From NCBI GenBank assembly GCA_037439785.1, contig JBBIVJ010000002.1, positions 1-64,000 on the forward strand: DNA of 64,000 bases, in the 5' to 3' direction. Under the pieces are notes generated by a model. The model saw nothing but the letters and a program-made list of their open reading frames with translations. It searched no databases and was not told where the DNA came from. The translations under genes were made by a program, and so were the position numbers. This document shows, piece by piece, positions 1-8,346 of this stretch; the stretch's first letter is position 1; each line of letters starts with the position of its first letter. Source of the DNA: DSVZ01 sp037439785 (lineage in GTDB: Bacteria > Verrucomicrobiota > Verrucomicrobiia > Limisphaerales > J093).

Positions 1-408
1 CGCCGACGGCCGGACGATCCGCACGCGGCGGCGGCGGCGACGGCGGGGGTGGAGCTGGCCGCCGGGGCGGAGGGCGAGGCGCGGCGGGCGGCGCTGTGGG
101 CGCGGGTCCGGGAACTGCGCGCCGGGCTGACGGCGCAGGGCTGGGCGTTACCGGCGGAGGCGTCGCCGATCGTGCCGCTGGTCGTGGGGGAGGAACGGGC
201 GGCGCTCGAACTGTCCGCGCGCCTGCGCGAGGCCGGTTTTTTCCTGCCCGCGATTCGTTATCCGACCGTGCCGCGCGGCGCCGCCCGGCTGCGGGTGAGT
301 CTTTCGGCCTCCCACACCGCCGGGGACGTGGCGCGCCTGCTCGAAGCCCTGGGGCGTTGGGCGCGCCCGCCCCAAACCGACGGCCGGAACCCGAAACCCG
401 AAACCTGA
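1..408 (+). CDS. bioF: 8-amino-7-oxononanoate synthase, C-terminal part (5' end outside window)
   Basis: The window opens inside this gene. The frame is open from base 1 to TGA at 406-408, giving about 135 C-terminal residues. The visible part matches the small C-terminal domain of PLP-dependent alpha-oxoamine synthases: 'FFLPAIRYPTVPRG' followed by 'RLRVSLSASHT' is characteristic of BioF, which condenses pimeloyl thioester with alanine in biotin synthesis. The catalytic lysine lies upstream and is not visible. Next comes bioA, 53 bases downstream, which supports the biotin assignment over the related KBL or ALA synthase. The last three heptads of the gene are a tandem repeat (AACCCGA, AACCCGA, AACCTGA, 388-408) that supplies the stop codon, so the C-terminus may be repeat-derived. 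Confidence 0.85.
   Translation, partial: RRRPDDPHAAAAATAGVELAAGAEGEARRAALWARVRELRAGLTAQGWALPAEASPIVPLVVGEERAALELSARLREAGFFLPAIRYPTVPRGAARLRVSLSASHTAGDVARLLEALGRWARPPQTDGRNPKPET
388..408. repeat. Heptamer tandem repeat at the bioF stop codon
   Basis: Three consecutive 7-base units, AACCCGA, AACCCGA and AACCTGA. The third contains the TGA stop of bioF. It resembles the other short-period tracts near gene ends in this window (30953-31028, 39284-39337). Confidence 0.6.
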
Positions 409-461
409 CCGCCCCACGCCCCGCGACTCAATGCTCAGACCTCACTCTGCGCTCCTCACCG

Positions 462-1928
462 ATGCACCCCCTGGCCCGACTCGACCACCGTTTTGTCTGG
501 CATCCGTTCACGCAGATGCGCGACTGGCTGCGGCGCGAGCCCATTGTGTTGGTGGCGGGCCGGGGCACGGTGGTGCGGGACGTGCAGGGGCGCGAGTACC
601 TCGATGCCAACGCCTCGATCTGGACCAATCTGCACGGCCACAACCACCCGCGCCTCAACGCCGCCCTGCGCCGGCAGTTGGCGCGAGTGGCGCACACCTC
701 CTACCTCGGCCTGGCCAACGAACCGGCCTCGCGCCTGGCGGCGGACCTGGTCGTCGCCGCCAACCCCCGCGGCCTGCGCCGCCAGCCGCGCCTGGCCCGG
801 GTCTTTTACTCTGACGACGGCTCGACCGCCCTGGAGGTGGCGCTCAAGCTGGCCTACGAATTCACCCGGCGGACCGGCCGCGCCCGCCGGCCGCGCTTTC
901 TTTCCCTGGCCGGCGCCTACCACGGCGACACAGTGGGCGCGGTGAGCCTGGGGCACATTGACCTGTTTCACGCCACCTACGCCGGGCTGCTGTTCAGGTC
1001 CGATGCGGTCATGGCGCCGTACTGCTACCGCTGCCCGTTCAACCGCGCCCGGCCCGAGCGGGCGGACGCGCGCCTGTACCGGCAGTGCCGCTGGGAATGC
1101 GTGGACCAGGTCGAGCAACGGCTTGCCGCCCAGCGCCGACGTCGCGGCGAGCCGTACGCGGCGTTTGTTTTTGAGCCGCTCCTCCAGGGGGCCGCCGGCA
1201 TGATCCCCCAACCTGCGGGCTGGCTGCGGCGGGTGGCCGAACTGGTGCGCGCGCACGGCGCGCTGCTCATCGCGGACGAGGTCCTGACCGGTTTCGGTCG
1301 TGCGGGCCCGGGCGTGCCGGCGGCGGCGTCGCCGCGGCGGGCCGCGCCGCTGCGCGCGCGGCTGTTTGCCTGTCATCATGAGGGGGTGCAGCCGGACTTG
1401 CTGTGCCTGGCCAAGGGGTTGACCGGCGGTTACCTGCCGCTGGCGGCCACGCTGACCACGCGCGCGATCTTCGACGCGTTTCTCGGACGGTACGAGGAGT
1501 TCAAGACCTTCTTCCACGGGCACAGTTACACCGGTAACCCCCTGGGGGCCGCCGTCGCCCGGGTCAGTCTGGAGCTGCTGGGGACGGCGGCGTCGGTGCG
1601 GGCGCGGGCGCGGTTGGAGGCGCACCTGGGGCGCGAGCTGGCGCGGTTGTGGGCGTTGCCGGCGGTGGGGGACATCCGGCAGGTGGGGTTGATGGCCGGG
1701 ATCGAACTGGTGCGGGACTGGCGGACGCGAGCGGCGTTTGACCTGCGCGAGCGGGTGGGGATGCGTGTGTGCGAGGCCCTGACGCGCCGCGGCGTGCTGA
1801 CCCGCCCGATCGGCAACGTGGTGGTGCTCATACCGCCGTACTGCACGACGCCGGCGCAGGTGCGGCGGATGGTCGGCGCGCTGGCGGAGAGCGTCGAGGA
1901 GGTGTTGGGGAGAAGGCCGAAGGGTTGA
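462..1928 (+). CDS. bioA: Adenosylmethionine-8-amino-7-oxononanoate aminotransferase
   Basis: Class III PLP aminotransferase of 488 residues that makes 7,8-diaminononanoate (DAPA) from KAPA using SAM as amino donor, the step after BioF. The start ATG at 462 gives 'MHPLARLDHRFVWHPFTQM', the usual BioA N-terminus with the W-H-P-F-T motif. The frame is open further upstream, but that part overlaps bioF and has no homology. The PLP lysine is K318 in 'LAKGLTGGYLPLAAT', and 'FFHGHSYTGNPLGAAVA' is the conserved substrate loop. An Ala/Pro/Arg-rich stretch of roughly 15-20 residues (about 282-298) sits between 'TGFGR' and 'CHHEGVQPD' and looks like an insertion relative to typical BioA. The gene forms a biotin operon with bioF. 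Confidence 0.93.
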   Translation: MHPLARLDHRFVWHPFTQMRDWLRREPIVLVAGRGTVVRDVQGREYLDANASIWTNLHGHNHPRLNAALRRQLARVAHTSYLGLANEPASRLAADLVVAANPRGLRRQPRLARVFYSDDGSTALEVALKLAYEFTRRTGRARRPRFLSLAGAYHGDTVGAVSLGHIDLFHATYAGLLFRSDAVMAPYCYRCPFNRARPERADARLYRQCRWECVDQVEQRLAAQRRRRGEPYAAFVFEPLLQGAAGMIPQPAGWLRRVAELVRAHGALLIADEVLTGFGRAGPGVPAAASPRRAAPLRARLFACHHEGVQPDLLCLAKGLTGGYLPLAATLTTRAIFDAFLGRYEEFKTFFHGHSYTGNPLGAAVARVSLELLGTAASVRARARLEAHLGRELARLWALPAVGDIRQVGLMAGIELVRDWRTRAAFDLRERVGMRVCEALTRRGVLTRPIGNVVVLIPPYCTTPAQVRRMVGALAESVEEVLGRRPKG

Positions 1929-2230
1929 AGAGGTGCGAAGGTTAAATGGGTGAAAGGTGAAGAGGTGAATGGGGCGGAGAAGGGAGGGCGCGGGACCAAG
2001 TCCGAAATCCGTCATCCGAAGCGGCCGGCGCTTCCCCAAGCGCCAGAGGACTGGCGCCTGTCTGCGTGCGCCGCACAGGCAGGCACTCCACAAGCTGGCG
2101 CCCGTGGCGGGGCGGTGCTACCGCGCGGCAGCGTCTTGGAGTGCGGTAGTCCCCTGCCGCTTCCTTTGACTGGTCGCCGCGCGGCACCTTGCAGCTCGCA
2201 GGCCGGGCCGGTGAGGCGGTAGGCTGGGGC
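1929..2230. repeat. Intergenic region with a structured interspersed repeat
   Basis: No convincing gene. Directly after bioA there are degenerate AGGTGAA-like units (about 1930-1970). Then comes a palindrome-rich element: a GCGCCAG/CTGGCGC hairpin at 2040-2057, a CCTGTCTG...CAGGCAGG imperfect hairpin at 2057-2083, and an 8-bp inverted repeat GCACTCCA (2083-2090) / TGGAGTGC (2137-2144) closing the element. The second hairpin resembles one at 46193-46224, which suggests a dispersed family. The element could act as a terminator for bioA, although no U-run is visible. Confidence 0.5.
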
Positions 2231-3541
2231 ATGGCCAACGAGTTCGGCGTGCGCAGTCTCGGACCCTGCACGGTACCGTCGCCCCTGGCGCGGTATCATG
2301 ACCACCAGGGCCGGACCATCGAGTTTGTCGAGGAGGGGGAGGGCATCCTTGTGGACGACACCTGTTGCGGTGGCGCCTTGCGGGCGGGGGCCGCGGGGGA
2401 GCCGGTGGCGCTGGAACTGGCCGGGCCGCGACGCCAATTGTTTTTTGAGCCGGGGCGGGTGCGCATCGGCCTGGTCACCTGTGGCGGGCTTTGTCCGGGC
2501 TTGAACAACGTCATCCGCAGCGTGGTCATGTCCGCCCAGTTCCATTACCACGCGGAGAAGATTTACGGGTTCCGTCACGGCTACGCGGGGGTGGTGGACC
2601 CGGAAGGATGGGTGGAGCTGGACTCGGAGCTGGTGTCGAACATCCACCGGCTGGGGGGCAGCATCTTGTCCTCCTCGCGCGGGCCGCAGGACCCGGCGCG
2701 GATGGTGGACCGGCTGGTCGAGCTGGGGGTGAACATCCTGTTTGTGGTGGGGGGCGACGGCACCATGCGGGGCGCCCTGGCGCTGGCGGCGGAAATCCGC
2801 GCCCGCGCGCTGAAGATCGCCGTGGTGGGCATCCCCAAGACCATTGACAACGACCTCCGCTTCCTGGACCAGAGCTTCGGCTTCCAGACCGCCTTCAGCA
2901 AGGCGGTCGAGGCGATTGATGGCGCCCATGCCGAGTCCAAGGGCGCGCCCAACGGCATCGGCCTGGTCAAGCTCATGGGCCGGCATTCCGGCTTCATTGC
3001 CTGCGCGGCGGCCGTGGCCTCCGGCGAGGCCAACTTCGTGCTCATCCCCGAGGTGCCGTTCCGCCTGGAGGGCCCCAACGGCCTGCTGGCGGTGCTGCAT
3101 CGCCGCCTGTTGCGCCGCCGCCACGCGGTCATCGTGGTGGCGGAGGGGGCCGGGCAGGACCTGTTTGAAGATCAGCCGGTTGAGCGCGACGCCTCCGGCA
3201 ACGTGAAGTTGCGCGACATCGGACCTTTTCTGGCCGCGCGCATCCGCGAGCACTTCCAGGCCCTGCGGTGCGAGGTGAACCTCAAGTACATGGACCCCAG
3301 CTACCTCATCCGCAGCGTGCCGGCCAACCCGGCCGATGCGGTCTTCTGCGCCACGCTCGGCCTCAATGCCGTCCACGCCGGCATGGCCGGCAAGACCGAG
3401 ATGCTCCTGGGCCAGTGGCACCACCGGCTGGTACACGTGCCCATCGCGGCTGCCATTGCGGAGCGGCATCGTGTGGACCCCACCGGCCCGCTCTGGCTCA
3501 GCGTGCTGGGGGTCACGGGCCAGCCGCTGTCCATGTGCTGA
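2231..3541 (+). CDS. pfkA: ATP-dependent 6-phosphofructokinase (plant-like/group III type)
   Basis: 436 residues. It phosphorylates fructose 6-phosphate in glycolysis. The N-terminal ~75 residues precede the PFK fold, which starts at 'IGLVTCGGLCPGLNNVIR'. The nucleotide loop is 'GGDGT' with G177 following D176. The substrate loop is 'PKTIDND' with K203 and catalytic D206. Classical ATP enzymes have Gly at both discriminating positions and PPi enzymes have Asp and Lys. The Gly/Lys combination here is the plant-like pattern, normally read as ATP use. 'LVKLMGRHSGFIA' binds the sugar phosphate. ATG 2231 was chosen; the frame stays open further upstream only through repeat sequence. Downstream of the repeat element and 81 bases from the helicase start, it is probably its own unit. 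Phosphoryl donor is inferred. Confidence 0.9.
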   Translation: MANEFGVRSLGPCTVPSPLARYHDHQGRTIEFVEEGEGILVDDTCCGGALRAGAAGEPVALELAGPRRQLFFEPGRVRIGLVTCGGLCPGLNNVIRSVVMSAQFHYHAEKIYGFRHGYAGVVDPEGWVELDSELVSNIHRLGGSILSSSRGPQDPARMVDRLVELGVNILFVVGGDGTMRGALALAAEIRARALKIAVVGIPKTIDNDLRFLDQSFGFQTAFSKAVEAIDGAHAESKGAPNGIGLVKLMGRHSGFIACAAAVASGEANFVLIPEVPFRLEGPNGLLAVLHRRLLRRRHAVIVVAEGAGQDLFEDQPVERDASGNVKLRDIGPFLAARIREHFQALRCEVNLKYMDPSYLIRSVPANPADAVFCATLGLNAVHAGMAGKTEMLLGQWHHRLVHVPIAAAIAERHRVDPTGPLWLSVLGVTGQPLSMC

Positions 3542-3622
3542 GCGGCGGCCGGCAAGCTCGGGGCGTGGTCGGCCGCGGGCTTTTGCCGTTTCCCCGACGC
3601 CGCGGTGCGCTATTTTGGCAAC

Positions 3623-6136
3623 ATGTTGTCCGTGGCTGAACAACTGGCTGCCACCGCCGGCCTGACCCAGTTCCGGGTGCCGGACCTCTGGCAACAGGAG
3701 GCCGTGGCAGCACTGCGGGCGGGGCGCGACGTGGTGGTGCAAGCCCCCACCGGTGCGGGCAAGACGCTCATCTTCGAGCTCTGGGCCCACGATGGCCGGC
3801 CGCGCGGCCAGGCCATTTACACCGTGCCCACCCGCGCCCTGGCCAACGACAAGCTGGCCGAGTGGCGCGCCCGCGGCTGGAACGTCGGCATCGCCACCGG
3901 CGACCTGGCCGAAAACCTCGACGCCCCCCTCCTGGTCGCCACCCTCGAGACCCAGAAAAACCGCCTCCTCCACGGCGAGGGTCCCGATTTGCTGGTGGTG
4001 GACGAATACCAGATGATTGCCGACCCCGACCGCGGCCTGAACTACGAGCTGGCCATCGCCCTGGCACCGGCCCGCACCCGTCTGCTCCTGCTCAGCGGCA
4101 GCGTGGCCAACTCCCAGGACGTCGCCCGCTGGCTCCGCCGCCTGGGCCGGGACGCCGTGGTTATCCGCACCGACGAACGTCCCGTGCCACTGGAGGAGGT
4201 CCACGCCGACTCCCTCAGCCACGCCGTGCCCTCCGACATCCGCGGCTACTGGCCGCGGCTGGTGGCCAAAGCCCTGGCCGAAGGTCTGGGGCCGCTGTTG
4301 ATCTTCGCCCCCCGCCGCCAGGCGGCCGAAGAACTGGCCGCCGAACTGGCCCGTCAGTTGCCCTGCCCGCAACCGCTCGCCCTGTCCGCCCCCCAGCGCC
4401 GCCTGGTGGGCGAGCACCTGGCCCGCCTGCTCAAGGCACGCGTGGCCTACCATCACAGCGGCCTGAGCTACGGCGCCCGCGCCGGCGTCATTGAACCCCT
4501 GGCCAAGGCCGGCCAATTGCGCGTGGTGGTGGCCACCCTGGGCCTGGCCGCCGGCATCAACTTCTCCCTCCGCTCCGTGGCCGTGGCCGCGGATTCCTAC
4601 CGGCGCGACCTGGTCGAGCAGCCGCTGCGGGCGGACGAATTGCTGCAAATGTTCGGCCGCGCCGGCCGCCGGGGCATTGACGAGACCGGCTACCTGCTGG
4701 TCAGTGCCAACGACCTCCGTCTCCAGGACGCCCACCCCCTGCACCTGACCCGCAACGGGCTGGTGGACTGGGGGGCGTTGCTGGGGTTGATGGCCGGCGC
4801 CGCCGAGCGCGGGGAGGACCCGTTCGTGGCGGCCACCCGCGTGCAGGAACGGCTCTTCACCAGCCGGCCCATTCCCCTGGGCGTCGAGTTTTGCCTCCAA
4901 CACCCCGACGCCCCCTGCGGCCTGAAGACCGACGCCGAACGTGCCCGCCACGTCCGCCGGCGCCGGCGCGAAATCTTCAACGGCCGCGGCGAGTGGGAAC
5001 CCCTGCCCCCGCTGCGCGAGGTCCCGCTCAGGGAGGTTTACCTGATCGAGGAGCCGATGCCGGAAACGAGCGCCGCCGCCGCGCCACCGCCGCCGCGGTT
5101 GCGGCCCGCCCTGAGCGAGCCGCGCGCCCTGGAAAAGGCCGGCCCCGGCGAGCTGTGTGTGGTGGGCGAGCAGGACGACCGGCCGCTGTACGGCCGCGAG
5201 CTGACCCTGGCCGAGTGCGTCGGGGAGCAGCGCCTGCTCCTGGTCAAATGGCTGCGCCGACTCACCCAGTGGCACGGACGGCACCTGGATCGGGCCACAT
5301 GGCAGGCACGGCTCGAACCGCGGGTGCGGGAGGCCCTGGCCCGCCGCGGCCTGCCGGTGATCGCCGTGCTCGACACCGGCCGCGCCCTGCGGGCCCGCGT
5401 CAGCCTCGAACAGTGGCGGCTGAAGGTGCCGGTGGACCGGCACGGCGTCGCGCTGTGGCAGCCGCCGCTGCGCGAAGTGCAGCCGCCGGAATGCGCCACC
5501 TGCGCCCTGGCCCCTGCCTGTCGCCAGCTCCCTCCCGCCAGCGGCACCGCGCTGCTTTGGCGTCGGCTGGGGCTGGTGGATGCCGCCGGTCGCCCCACGC
5601 CGCGGGGCCGGCTGGTGAGTTTCTTTTCTCAAAGTGACGGCCTGGCCATTGCTGCCGCGCTCGAGGACCCGACCTACCCCATCGAGGAACTGACCTACGA
5701 CCTGGCCAACCTTGACGCCGGCTTCCGCTTCGCCGGCGAGGAACACCGCTGGGGTGGGCGACTGGCCGTGGCCTGCCGGCAGGTGTACGGCTTCCAAACC
5801 ATCCCCGGCTACCTGGAAAACGGCGTGCCGCCCCGCTACGGCGCGGGCGCCGAGGTCATCGTGGCCAGCGTGCACCGCGACCCCTCGACCCGCCAGGCCT
5901 GGGCGGGGGAATACCTCGGGGCGGGGGACATTGACCGGGCCATCATCGAATGGCGCAGCCTGCTGCGGCAGATCGCCCACGCCCCGGGCCTGGACTGGCC
6001 GCGCTGGCAGGCGCTGCAGGGGCGCGCCCGCGACCTCCTCCACGAAACCACCTCGCCCACGCTCACCGAGCTGCCGCCGTTGGAGCCGCACCAGACCCGG
6101 CGAATGGAACATCACCTGCCCTTGCGCCGCCACTGA
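3623..6136 (+). CDS. Ski2-like superfamily 2 helicase with C-terminal CxxCx5C motif
   Basis: 837 residues. Motifs in order: Walker A 'APTGAGKT' (K47), motif Ia 'PTRALANDK', a DExx box reading 'VVDEYQ' (D127), motif III 'SGS', and motif VI 'QMFGRAGRRG' (Q342). This is the Ski2/Hel308-like set, so ATP-driven nucleic-acid unwinding is expected. The C-terminal half is less familiar; it contains 'ECATCALAPAC' with C624, C627 and C633 (CxxCx5C), the spacing seen in some 4Fe-4S nuclease/helicase domains, but a fourth ligand is not obvious. The start is placed at ATG 3623 because a -10-like TATTTT lies just upstream; a GTG at 3605 is possible. It is followed 27 bases later by a [2Fe-2S] ferredoxin and then uvrC, which suggests a repair setting. 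Substrate unknown. Confidence 0.8.
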   Translation: MLSVAEQLAATAGLTQFRVPDLWQQEAVAALRAGRDVVVQAPTGAGKTLIFELWAHDGRPRGQAIYTVPTRALANDKLAEWRARGWNVGIATGDLAENLDAPLLVATLETQKNRLLHGEGPDLLVVDEYQMIADPDRGLNYELAIALAPARTRLLLLSGSVANSQDVARWLRRLGRDAVVIRTDERPVPLEEVHADSLSHAVPSDIRGYWPRLVAKALAEGLGPLLIFAPRRQAAEELAAELARQLPCPQPLALSAPQRRLVGEHLARLLKARVAYHHSGLSYGARAGVIEPLAKAGQLRVVVATLGLAAGINFSLRSVAVAADSYRRDLVEQPLRADELLQMFGRAGRRGIDETGYLLVSANDLRLQDAHPLHLTRNGLVDWGALLGLMAGAAERGEDPFVAATRVQERLFTSRPIPLGVEFCLQHPDAPCGLKTDAERARHVRRRRREIFNGRGEWEPLPPLREVPLREVYLIEEPMPETSAAAAPPPPRLRPALSEPRALEKAGPGELCVVGEQDDRPLYGRELTLAECVGEQRLLLVKWLRRLTQWHGRHLDRATWQARLEPRVREALARRGLPVIAVLDTGRALRARVSLEQWRLKVPVDRHGVALWQPPLREVQPPECATCALAPACRQLPPASGTALLWRRLGLVDAAGRPTPRGRLVSFFSQSDGLAIAAALEDPTYPIEELTYDLANLDAGFRFAGEEHRWGGRLAVACRQVYGFQTIPGYLENGVPPRYGAGAEVIVASVHRDPSTRQAWAGEYLGAGDIDRAIIEWRSLLRQIAHAPGLDWPRWQALQGRARDLLHETTSPTLTELPPLEPHQTRRMEHHLPLRRH

Positions 6137-6163
6137 GCCACCACCCTCGCGCTGGTTCCTGTC

Positions 6164-6586
6164 ATGACCGACCCCACTCTCCCGCCCGCCCCACCGCCGG
6201 CGCCGGCCCCCGGCGCCGCGCCGGAGTTGGCCTCGGCCGTGCAGGCCCCGGGCCTGCGCCACGCCCGACGCCACCTCTTCCTGTGCGCCGATCCCTCCGA
6301 GCACGGTTGTTGTTCGCAGGAGGCGGGCGCGGCGGCCTGGGAATTTCTCAAGCGGCGGCTCCAGGAACTGGGCCTGGCGGGACCGGAGCCGCGGGTGTTG
6401 CGCACGCGGGTCCACTGCTTGCGCGTGTGCCGGCACGGGCCCATCGCCGCCGTGTACCCGGAAGGGGTTTGGTACCATTCCTGCACGCCGGCGGTGCTGG
6501 AGCAAATCCTCCAGCGGCACCTGCTGCGGGGGGAGGTGGTCGAGGCGTTTGCCTTCGCCCGGCAGCCGCTGGCCGGAGGGGCCTGA
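6164..6586 (+). CDS. Thioredoxin-fold [2Fe-2S] ferredoxin family protein
   Basis: 140 residues. After a Pro/Ala-rich N-terminal leader of about 35 residues comes 'HLFLCADPSEHGCC', and later 'HCLRVCRHGPIAAVYPEGVW', the signature of small (2Fe-2S) thioredoxin-like ferredoxins: one Cys plus a Cys in the first part, C-x3-C in the second, then the G-P-x-x-x-V-Y-P-E-G-x-W strand. Such proteins carry electrons, but the partner is unknown. The gene lies 27 bases after the helicase and 27 bases before the uvrC ATG, so co-transcription is likely. The neighbouring helicase has a cysteine motif that could hold Fe-S, but a functional link is only inference. Confidence 0.85.
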   Translation: MTDPTLPPAPPPAPAPGAAPELASAVQAPGLRHARRHLFLCADPSEHGCCSQEAGAAAWEFLKRRLQELGLAGPEPRVLRTRVHCLRVCRHGPIAAVYPEGVWYHSCTPAVLEQILQRHLLRGEVVEAFAFARQPLAGGA

Positions 6587-6613
6587 GGCCGAGCCGCCGG
6601 TGCCGTGGAAAGT

Positions 6614-8281
6614 ATGGCGGTCAGCGAGCACATCCGGACCAAACTGGCCCAGGTGCCCCACCGGCCTGGGGTGTACCTGATGAAGGACCGGCTGGGCACG
6701 GTGATCTACGTGGGCAAGGCCCGCGACCTGCGCCGGCGCGTCAGCCAGTACTTCCAGCCCTCGCGTCGCCGGGGCTGGGACCTGAAGTTCCGGGCGCTGG
6801 TCGAGGCGATCTGCGACTTCGACTGGCACGTGGTCCGGAGCGACCCCGAGGCGGTGCTGCTGGAGGGGCGGTTGATCAAGGAATTCCGGCCCCGCTACAA
6901 CATCAGCTTCCGCGACGACAAGCGGTTTCTGTTGCTGAAGGTCAACCTGCACGACCCCCTCCCGCGCTTCACCCTGACCCGCCTCCAGAACGAGCCGGGG
7001 GCGCGCTACTTCGGCCCGTTTGCCAGCTCGGGGGCGTTGCGGCGCACCCTCAGCCTGGTGCGGCAGCGCTTCAATCTGCGCGGCTGCCGGGCGCTGACCC
7101 CGACCGAGGCGGACTACAAGCACTGCCTGTACGCCCACCTGCGGGTCTGCACCGCCCCCTGCATCGGCAACGTCACCCCCGAGCAGTACCGCCTCCAGGT
7201 CGAGGCCGCCTGCGATTTCCTGGCCGGGCGGTGCGAGGAAATGGCCGCCGAACTCGAGGCCCAGATGCGCCAGGCCGCCGCGGCGCTGGACTTCGAGAAG
7301 GCCGCCCAACTGCGCGACCTGCTCCAGGACCTGCGCCGCACCACCCAGCGCACCGGCAAGTTCGCCCGCGTGCCCTACTCGCTGCCGGTTGCCCTCGACC
7401 CCGAGGCCGAGGTGCGCGCGCTGGCTGCCGTGCTGGGGCTGCCGCAACCCCCGGACCGCATCGAGGGTTTCGACATCTCGAACATCAGCGGCACCCTCAA
7501 GGTCGCCTCCTTGGTCAGCTTCTGGCGCGGCCGGCCCGACCGCGCCGCCTACCGCCGCTTCAAGATCCAGACCGTCGCCGGCCAGGACGACTTTGCCTGC
7601 ATGGCCGAGGCGGTCCACCGCCGCTACGCCCGCCTGTTGGGCGAAATGGCCGTCCACCCGGGGATGGCAGCCCCCGCACCGCCGGAGGCCGGCGAACCCA
7701 GTCCGCCGGACCTCCAACGACTGGTGGACGATGTGGGCGCCCGCCATCGGGGCGAGGCGCCCCGCAGGGACACCGACGCCGCCGCCCTGCCGGCCGCCCG
7801 CCCCTCCACGCGACCGCGGTTGCCGGACCTGGTGCTGGTGGACGGCGGCAAGGGCCAGGTCAACGCCGCCCGCGCCGAGCTGGACCGGCTGGGGTTGCAG
7901 GCGGTCCCGGTCATCGGCCTGGCCAAGGAGTTCGAGGAAATCCACCGGCCGGGGGCCGAACCGCCCTTGCGGCTGGGGACGGACCACCCCGCCTTGAAGC
8001 TGCTCCAGCGCATCCGCGACGAGTCCCACCGCGTGGCCAACAGCTTCAATGCCCGACTGCGCCTGCGCAAAATCAGTGAAAGCCTGCTGGACGAGTTCCC
8101 CGGCATCGGTGAAGCCCGCAAGGCGGCCCTGCTCAAACGCTTTGGCTCCGTGCAGCGACTCCGCCGGGCCACGATCGAGGACCTGGCTGCGGTGCCCGGC
8201 TTCGGCGAGGCCACCGCTGCCCGCCTCAAGGCCTTCCTCGAGACCCGCCTGGGCGGCGCGGCCGCCTCGCCACCCTCCTGA
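6614..8281 (+). CDS. uvrC: UvrABC excinuclease subunit C
   Basis: 555 residues. It makes the dual incisions in nucleotide excision repair. The N-terminal GIY-YIG domain reads 'PGVYLMKDRLGTVIYVGKA'. The UVR motif (UvrB-binding) is near 'ALDFEKAAQLRDLLQDL'. The RNase H-like 5'-incision domain contains 'IEGFDISNISGT' and 'LVLVDGGKGQVNAA', and two C-terminal helix-hairpin-helix units ('FPGIGEARKAALLKRFGS', 'VPGFGEATAARL') end the protein. ATG 6614 is preferred; a GTG three codons upstream is possible. An Ala/Pro-rich linker of about 50 residues (roughly 350-400) separates 'HRRYARLLGEM' from 'LPDLVLVDGG' and is longer than in most UvrC, where this loop is short. Four-Cys region 'KHCLYAHLRVCTAPC' is present. 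Confidence 0.96.
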   Translation: MAVSEHIRTKLAQVPHRPGVYLMKDRLGTVIYVGKARDLRRRVSQYFQPSRRRGWDLKFRALVEAICDFDWHVVRSDPEAVLLEGRLIKEFRPRYNISFRDDKRFLLLKVNLHDPLPRFTLTRLQNEPGARYFGPFASSGALRRTLSLVRQRFNLRGCRALTPTEADYKHCLYAHLRVCTAPCIGNVTPEQYRLQVEAACDFLAGRCEEMAAELEAQMRQAAAALDFEKAAQLRDLLQDLRRTTQRTGKFARVPYSLPVALDPEAEVRALAAVLGLPQPPDRIEGFDISNISGTLKVASLVSFWRGRPDRAAYRRFKIQTVAGQDDFACMAEAVHRRYARLLGEMAVHPGMAAPAPPEAGEPSPPDLQRLVDDVGARHRGEAPRRDTDAAALPAARPSTRPRLPDLVLVDGGKGQVNAARAELDRLGLQAVPVIGLAKEFEEIHRPGAEPPLRLGTDHPALKLLQRIRDESHRVANSFNARLRLRKISESLLDEFPGIGEARKAALLKRFGSVQRLRRATIEDLAAVPGFGEATAARLKAFLETRLGGAAASPPS

Positions 8282-8305
8282 GCGGGGGCGGGCTGCCGCC
8301 GGGGC

Positions 8306-8334
8306 GCGACAACCGACCGGAAGGTTGTTAGGCT
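8306..8334 (+). promoter_or_regulatory. Candidate promoter for tsaC
   Basis: GCGACA at 8306-8311 and TAGGCT at 8329-8334, separated by 17 bases. The -10-like box is 12 bases before the ATG at 8347, implying a very short leader. Weak -35, so only a candidate. Confidence 0.3.
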
Positions 8335-8346
8335 GCGGCGGCGCTA

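Noticed and set aside
2012..8029. A 2005-residue open frame on the minus strand
   Set aside because: It lies antisense across pfkA, the helicase, the ferredoxin and uvrC, is Gln/Gly/Ala-rich without any family motif, and is explained by high GC in codon position 3 of the real genes.
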